From Amaranthus tricolor (lineage: Eukaryota; Streptophyta; Magnoliopsida; Caryophyllales; Amaranthaceae), in NCBI RefSeq assembly GCF_026212465.1, contig NC_080049.1:2679960-2743959 (forward strand): a stretch of 64,000 nt of DNA, given 5' to 3'. A model generated the notes under the pieces. That model searched no databases. It saw only the letters and a program-made list of their open reading frames with translations, and was not told where the DNA came from. Positions 57,650-64,000 of the stretch are shown here, piece after piece (within the stretch, counting starts at the first letter, position 1; each line of letters starts with the position of its first letter). Position numbers and translations under genes: made by a program.

Positions 57650-59170
57650 CCCAAAAATGGAAACAAGAAATGGAGGAAGAAATCAAGGCACTTGAGAAGA
57701 ACAAGACATGGAGCAAATGTGTGATACCGAAAGGAAAGAAAATGGTAGGGTGTCGGTGGGTGTTCACAGTTAAGTGTAAGGCCGATAATACTCTTGAAAG
57801 GTAAAAAGCTCGATTGGTGGCAAAAGGCTATACCCAAACTTATGGGGTTGATTATTCTGAAACTTTTTCTCCTGTAGCCAAAATTGACACTATCAGAGTT
57901 AGCAAAGATTGACCCATGCACCAGCTTGATGTCAAGAATGCCTTTCTACGTGGTAATTTGGAGGAATAAGTGTATATGGAAGCTCCCCCAAGAATCTCTC
58001 AGGGATTCTCTAAAGGGGAAGGATGTAGATTAAATAAAGCTCTCTATAGCTTTGAAACAGTCTCCAAGGGTTTGGTCGGTTCACCACTACTATGAAAAAG
58101 TTTAGATACCGGCAAAGCCACGCTGATCACACCCTACTCTTGAAGAAAAATGGTGATAAACTAACATGTCTTATTATATATATTGATGACATGATTATTA
58201 TAGGAAATGATGCAGGTGAAGTAATGTCACTCAAAAATAAGCTCTTTTAGGAATTTGAAATGAAAGACCTAGGAAGATTAAAATACTTCTCGGGAATCGA
58301 AGTTCACCGATCCCAACAAGGCATCTACATCTCTTAGAAGTATATACTTGATCTACTGGCTGAGCCATGAATGATAGATTGCAAACCAGCTGATACTATG
58401 ATTGTTTCAAATCACAGTTTGCGAATCTTGAACGGTGAGCCCATAGAAGATCAACGGAGATACCAAAGCTTAGTAGGAAGACTTATCTATTTATCCCACA
58501 CTCAACCAGATATAGGTTATGTAATGGGAATAGTGAGCCAGCTCATGCATCATCCTCGGAAAATTTATATGGAAGTTGTGTTCGTATTTTAAGATACTTG
58601 AAGGGTACTCCTGGTCGAGGAATTCTCTTCAGAAAGAATAATCAGTTAGATCTCATTTCCTATACAGATGTCGATTGGGCTGGAGATCGAGATGGCAGAA
58701 AATCCACTTCAAGATACTTCACCTTGGTTGGAGAAAATCTAGTAACATAAAAAAGTAAGAGATAAAAGGTAACTGCTTTATCCAGCATTGAAGCCGAGTT
58801 CAGAGGGATTGCTAAGGAAGTAGCAGAAGTCCTTTGGCTTTGAAAACTACTACGAAAATTGGGATTTCCTCCGCAGAAAAGCTGTAAACTTTATAGTGAT
58901 AATAATGTCACGATAAGCATATCAGAAAATCATGTGCAACATGATAAAAGTAAACATATGGAAGTCGATGGACACTTTATCAAAGATAACTTAGAAGCCA
59001 AAATTATTAGCCTTCCACAAGTTCATTCAGAGTATCAACTTGCAGACATTCTTACTAAAGCCGTAAAAGTGGAGACCTCTGAAGAAGTCATTTCCATGTT
59101 AGGCATTTGCAACCCAATGTCCAACTTGAGAGGGAGTGTTGGAAAGTCTTGGCAAATTAGCCTTCATTGA
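57650..59170 (+). pseudogene. Copia reverse transcriptase and RNase H remnant
   Basis: Visible blocks are [60 protein letters not shown], and RNase H with SYTDVDWAGDRDGRKSTS and ALSSIEAEFRGIAKE. Several in-frame stops separate them. The last frame runs to 59170, into the 3' LTR. Confidence 0.88.
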
Positions 59171-59351
59171 GAAACTATTTTTAGTTAATTAGATTATGAT
59201 CTTTGTAATTAGGGAAGTTGTTGTATTTAGGAGATTAGGGAAGATTAGTATCCTCCACTAACCGGCATATTCTTTGTGTATATATCATAGTCTTGCAAAT
59301 CAGTGTAATAAATCATAATAATAAACCAGTTTAAATCCAAATTCTGTCTAT
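59137..59351 (+). repeat. 3' LTR of the Copia element
   Basis: About 215 bp, starting TGTTGGAAAGTCTTGG. It has an extra 13-bp TAATAATAAACC-like insertion relative to the 5' LTR. Confidence 0.9.
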
Positions 59352-61349
59352 TAAATTCTTCTCCGCTCAAAGTATTTTTTGTTTTTTGTAATCTTTTTGA
59401 GTTAGTTAAATAAACCGATTGTTGAGGAGATATTAATCAAATAAGGTTTGATTATAAATTGTTTATTAAAGAAAAATAGAACTAACACACCAAAAGCTAT
59501 TTAAAAAAAGAATAAAGAATTAGATTTTAATTTTAACGTAAAAACCAACATTTTATTTGGCTAAAAAGATTATTTACCAAAATCATTTTTGTCTTTTATA
59601 CCAACCAAAAAACTAAAAAACAATCGTCAACATAAAAGTCATTTATCAAATACTAGTAGTTTAATTGCGTTTTTTATGAAATTATTTTGGTGAATTTGTG
59701 CACGTTTGAGTTGTGGAGTGAAGATCAATCGCAGATAAATGTGAAAAGTAAATAATAATTATATTAAAACTAAATTTAATCCACTTTAGTTTAAATTGTA
59801 CCATTTGTTTAAAAAAAAATCAAGTCCAATAATTTAACATTACAACATTCTATTTTTAACAATCTAATGTAGATTGACCGAATGAATCTTTTATTAATGT
59901 AATTTTCTTGTTCGATTTTATACTAACGGTCCACCTTTACTTGTTATTAAATGTCAACTCAAATATTAAAATTATTATCCTCTCTTTTTCATTCCTTAAC
60001 ACTATGTTTTAATAGTAAATTAGAAAAGAAAAGAAAAAATAGAAGGGAAAGGAAAGGAAGGAAAAAGAATGGCAAGGAAAGGGAATGAAGGAAAAAGAAG
60101 CTGAGGGAAAGAAAGGGAAAATACTCTTATTTGTATAGGAAGAACGTAAGGGGAAAAAAATAATTGTATTTTCCTTTCAAATCTTTCTTCCTGTGGAGAT
60201 ATTTGGTTATTAACAAAATAAAGAAATTTAATCTCTTTAAATTCTCCCTTTCCTTTTTATAAGAAAATTTACATCCCTCTATAAATCCTTTTCTTTTCTT
60301 TTTGCTATTCAAATAAGGTGGAGTATATTCTAACATATGGTATGAACAAAATGTCAAAGATGATAGCCAAAGAGAAAAACAGAAAGTTAACATAATTTCA
60401 ATGACATGAACAGAAGTTTTTTATAGTATAGTAAGGGAATATTTCTTTTTATCTTACGAAATTTATTCCATTTTTTTTAATACGTCAAACTAAAATTATT
60501 TTATTTCTATTTTTAACTATATTAAATTTGTTTATCTTATTATTCACACATTTCTTTCATTTTTTTTATAAACTATAATACATTTTTACCCACTTTTCTT
60601 AGTTGACAAATGTATATCCCAAGACATACCCACTTGTTAGACAAAATATTATGATTTCTGTTAAATTTATATTATTATTATCTATTATAACGATTTTCTC
60701 ATTAAAATAAATAAACATCCCAATCATTCTAATAACACATTTTTCAAAAATATATTTAAAATAATATACTTAATTAACAAAGAACTTAACTTTTTCCTAG
60801 TTATTAGCCCATAAAAAATATAAAAGCTCAAGACTATATTGCTCATTTAAAAAAATATCTATTTATAACATAAAAAAATCGCGCGATTATAACCTGAAAT
60901 TTCCCTCATTTATTTGGAATAAAGCTTACATTTCATTTTGGCGTGCGTGTAGATATGCTATTGCTAGATCAACTTGTGCATACTTCATCAAAATTTGGAG
61001 TAAAATATTTATTTTTTAAAATTAACATATATGATAAATAGATAGAGCCAATAGAGGGGAATGAATGATCAAGTGAACATCCCTCCAATGACTTTTTATT
61101 CTAACTAAGATAAAATTTATATATATATATATATAGAGAGCGCTAAGGGATTATAGCTCTTTGGTGTAGAATTATAATTCAATATAATATAATAATTAAT
61201 TAATTTATGTTCATTTCTTATTTATATGAAATATTGTTTATTATCAAGAGTCGTTATCATTAATAAGTGTGTAATAAGGATAAAACTACGCATACTCGAC
61301 CTCAAACTTTATCTTAGTAGGAACCACTTGATAAAAATTTGCGATAATA
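59352..61349. other. AT-rich region after the Copia element
   Basis: 59352-59660 probably includes the right part of the MITE split by the Copia element. Purine-rich simple sequence lies at 60020-60130. A short TA microsatellite precedes GAGAGCGCTAAGG near 61120. No gene was recognised. Confidence 0.4.
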
Positions 61350-61625
61350 AAATGTTACTTCTTTCGTTCTATATTAGTTGCAACATTAGAAAATTTAACA
61401 TTATTCATTTATTACTTTTAATTTGTGATTAATTATTAATCAATAAGTTAAAATATAATTAAGTGAGAACTTATTTTATTTATCTTATTGCAAAGATTAT
61501 TAATATTAAATTTTTATAATTTTTTATTATACGTAATTAGAAATATTAAAAAATTAATTAGTATACTAAGCTGCATGAAAAATTAAATGTTTGCAATTAT
61601 TTTTGAATGGACGAAATATTTTTTG
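61350..61625. mobile_element. Stowaway-like MITE, copy 4
   Basis: The ends TACTTCTTTCGTTCTATATT then AGTTGCAACA and TGTTTGCAATTATTTTTGAA then TGGACGAAATA are complementary. The core contains AATATAATTAAGTGAGAAC and AGATTATTAATATTAAATTT, the minus-strand form of the core at 4757-5012. Confidence 0.65.
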
Positions 61626-64000
61626 TAAGGAATAGAGTAGGTTTAAATGGCTGGGTCCTTTTCTTACTGATGTGCTGTTCCTCTGCATTCTCTGCTGCAT
61701 GGACCAGATATGGCTTTTGCTGAGCTATGGCCCTACCCAATATATGGTCCTAATTTAATTTATTTATTTCTTCTTTTTTTTTTTTACCAAAAATTTATCA
61801 ATGTAAACAATGAGTTTATTGTAAAACATTTATAAAAAATATTTATTCATCCCTCCTTTTTCTTATTTTTCGAAAATGAGTTTAATAACATAAGATTGTT
61901 AAAATTAATTGTTAAACTAATTACATAAGTCAAATATTTAGTAAAATTAATTATTGGTCAATAATCCAATTTAAAACAAGGCCAAAATTAGGAAATATGT
62001 AATTTTTTAATAGGACTGACATATAAGAGGGAACAGCGACATGTGTCTCAGGTCCATTCAAAAATATTAGTAAAACGACATTTTGATAGTTAATAGTAGG
62101 TGTTTATACTAGTATATTTGATAGTTTAAGACTCAATAATATATTGGATAATTAAGTGTCCATAATTAATAGTTCGCCTCAAACTTCTCAAATCTTTAAC
62201 TGACTCCTATTTTCTTACATTGTTGTATTTGACACTAATCATTAAAAATTTAATATTCTATGAAATATAAGGAGAAAGGTCTTTTTTTCCTAAACAATTA
62301 GTCTCATCTATTTTAATTAAATGTTTCATTTAATTTTTTTATACTTATCGATGCATTGTTTCAATTTTAAGTATATTTAATTGTGCTATATTAAAAATTA
62401 TTAAAAAGTTGATATTAATAAAATTTATATCAAGATAAATCAAATAAGATCTCACTTATATATTTTAACTTTTAACTAGGGATAATCCTAGGTCGGGTTA
62501 GGGTCTGATCCAACCAAACCCATAACCATTAATTTTTGGTGGACCAATAATCAGACTTGGACCCTTAGAGATTGAAAACTCTAAACTCGTACTCAAAACC
62601 AATAGGTATGACAGGTCTAGGGTCCTAAATATATCCTAAATAGTCTTGATTTAATTATTCATACTTATTTTTTTTATTTTAAAGATTCCATTAGTAATAA
62701 AATGAGCTTATAGTAAGTATTTAAGTCTTAATCAAGTCATAATAAATATCGAAATAGGTTTAGAATGAATTTAAAATTTATTTTGGATTATGTTGGTTCT
62801 AGAGCGGATCTGACAAGTATGAAACGGGTCTAATAGGTCTGGGCTCAAATGGTCTTGGGAAAGGTTCTAGGACGGGTCTAGGTTTAAAGAACCTTGACCC
62901 AAACCCAAACCTGTTCTTTTGGATCTAAACACAAACCTCAATCCGTTGGTTCTTAAATAATTAAAGTTACACGTTAAATTTAGAGGTGGGTATGGGCAAG
63001 TCCAATAGGATTTTGGCCCATGCCTATCTCTACTTTTAACTTATAGATTGATAATAAAATACAAACTAAAAATGTTTGCGAAATTGTGTAAAAAAAACAA
63101 ATTGGATATTTGATCTGAATAGGAATAAATATTAATTATTTGAGTTTAGTTTAATTAAGTTTTATTTATTTAGTATATCTCAATAAAATACTTTTTGTCA
63201 GATATTTTACTATTATTTTTAGTTTGTTTAAAATATTTATTAGAGTATTTAGATAACAATTCTGTATAAAATGTGTAAATCATAATTTGACCTATGCACA
63301 CTACTTTCCTTTTTATGGGGTTATTTGGTTGTTGTTTGATGATTGTTGATTAATTTTGTTGACTTATTTGACTAATGGCATTGATAATTTTGCTAAAGTT
63401 TAGGTTAATTGTATAAATTATTTTAAACCTAATTGGAAGCATGTATAACTTGTTCTTTTTAGGTTTGTACACTCATTCAAAACAAACTAGGAAAAATGTT
63501 ATCTACTAAATAGTTTAAACTTTAAGGATGATGAAATAAAATAGGAGAATATAAGCTATAATAAATAATTTTAGTACTCTATTTAAAACGAGTAACATAT
63601 TCATTAAGATATAATAGTTTTTTAGAAAATGTTTTGAAAAAATGATTATGATGGTGAAATTAATACGATAGTTTATTTGTAGAGAATATTTTGAAAAAAA
63701 TTACATGTAACAAGTTGAATTTTAACAAAAATAGTTTATTATGTGGAAATTTAATTATTATATTTTCTGAGACGAAGTTTAAACTGAGTTTTTATCTTGT
63801 AGACTTTTTAGTCTCCTATTATACGGGTAATAGAGAAAACAATGGAGATTAAAGAACTCAACATAATCCAATGTAAATAAAAAATTAATTTTAAAGTAAG
63901 ATATTATAAATCAAATAAAATTGAAATTAAATTACAATAAACAAATAAAATAAAATATAATAAATTATATATATTTTAAAAAGTAAAAAGATTTAAGGAT
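61626..64000. other. AT-rich end of the window with repeat remnants
   Basis: A partial MITE core (TAAATCAAATAAGATCTCAC) lies at about 62285-62490. A GGGTCTAGG/GGGTCTGATCC-rich stretch lies at 62480-62930, probably part of another DNA element. Near 63310-63480 the GTTGTTTGATGATTGTTGAT type sequence resembles the GTGTTTGGCAAA MITE family. No gene was recognised. Confidence 0.35.

Larger units (their letters stand above)
54403..59351 (+). mobile_element. Full-length, decayed Ty1/Copia retrotransposon
   Basis: The 5' LTR (54403-54603) and 3' LTR (59137-59351) both start TGTTGGAAAGT and differ by about a dozen substitutions plus a 13-bp insertion in the 3' copy. The primer site TGGTATCAGAGC is at 54605-54616; the polypurine tract TTGAGAGGGAG ends at 59136. 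Domains follow Copia order. Gag starts at 54691 and has a zinc knuckle lacking two cysteines. Protease is near 55940 with DCGAT for the usual DSGAT. Next come GAG-pre-integrase (56290-56470) and integrase with QQNGVDERKN. Reverse transcriptase (57650-58400) has YIDDM, and RNase H ends at 59170. Many stops and frameshifts make it incapable of moving by itself. No 5-bp target duplication was identified. Confidence 0.95.

Noticed and set aside
54403..59351. Active autonomous Copia element
   Set aside because: Stops and frameshifts occur in every domain, and the zinc knuckle is damaged.
62480..62930. Telomere-like GGGTCTAG repeats
   Set aside because: The words are irregular and do not form tandem TTTAGGG units.

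Overview
The window reads as nuclear DNA of a dicot plant. It is AT-rich, its genes have introns with GT..AG borders, plant-only families are present, and the space between genes is packed with plant-type transposons, mainly MITEs, TRIM, SINE, LINE, Copia, hAT-like and Mutator-like elements. The protein and repeat style would fit Caryophyllales/Amaranthaceae, but I cannot prove a genus from the sequence alone.

Layout. 1.6-3.9 kb holds a minus-strand four-exon mitochondrial pyruvate carrier (MPC2 type) gene made of small exons. 4-12.5 kb is an accessory zone with Stowaway-like MITEs, a 1.45-kb inverted-repeat element with cargo, two back-to-back Mutator-like foldback elements with perfect 9-bp target duplications, and a hAT-like element. 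13.5-15.8 kb is a plus-strand three-exon GDSL esterase/lipase gene. 16.3-17.7 kb is a minus-strand two-exon SWIB/MDM2-domain gene. 18-22.4 kb shows little beyond simple sequence and a SINE-like repeat. 22.45-22.9 kb is a broken copy of the nuclear gene for chloroplast ATP synthase subunit b', running into a G-rich tract.

24.7-39.6 kb holds a minus-strand tandem cluster of DUF3537 membrane-protein genes. Copy A (442 aa) and copy B (433 aa) are complete, with identical four-exon structures. A third unit, C, consists of first exon only. Introns of A and B carry SINEs, MITEs, minisatellites and a TRIM. 39.6-41.6 kb upstream of C is a segmental duplication split by a 1.3-kb hAT-like insertion. 42.9-44.7 kb is a 1.75-kb Mutator-like element with cargo. 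45.6-47.1 kb has a LINE fragment, a SINE and a TRIM. 50.6-51.5 kb has unrecognised coding-like stretches. 52.75-53.4 kb is an intronless ERF transcriptional repressor with an EAR motif. 54.4-59.35 kb is a full-length but decayed Ty1/Copia retrotransposon that landed inside an older MITE. 59.4-64 kb is AT-rich with MITE remnants.

The genes do not form a pathway: two organelle proteins (MPC, plus the ATP synthase relic), a secreted lipase, a chromatin-type SWIB protein, membrane proteins and an ERF. The most unusual material is the family of Mutator-like foldback elements that share a short internal palindrome, and the DUF3537 cluster with its orphan first exon.
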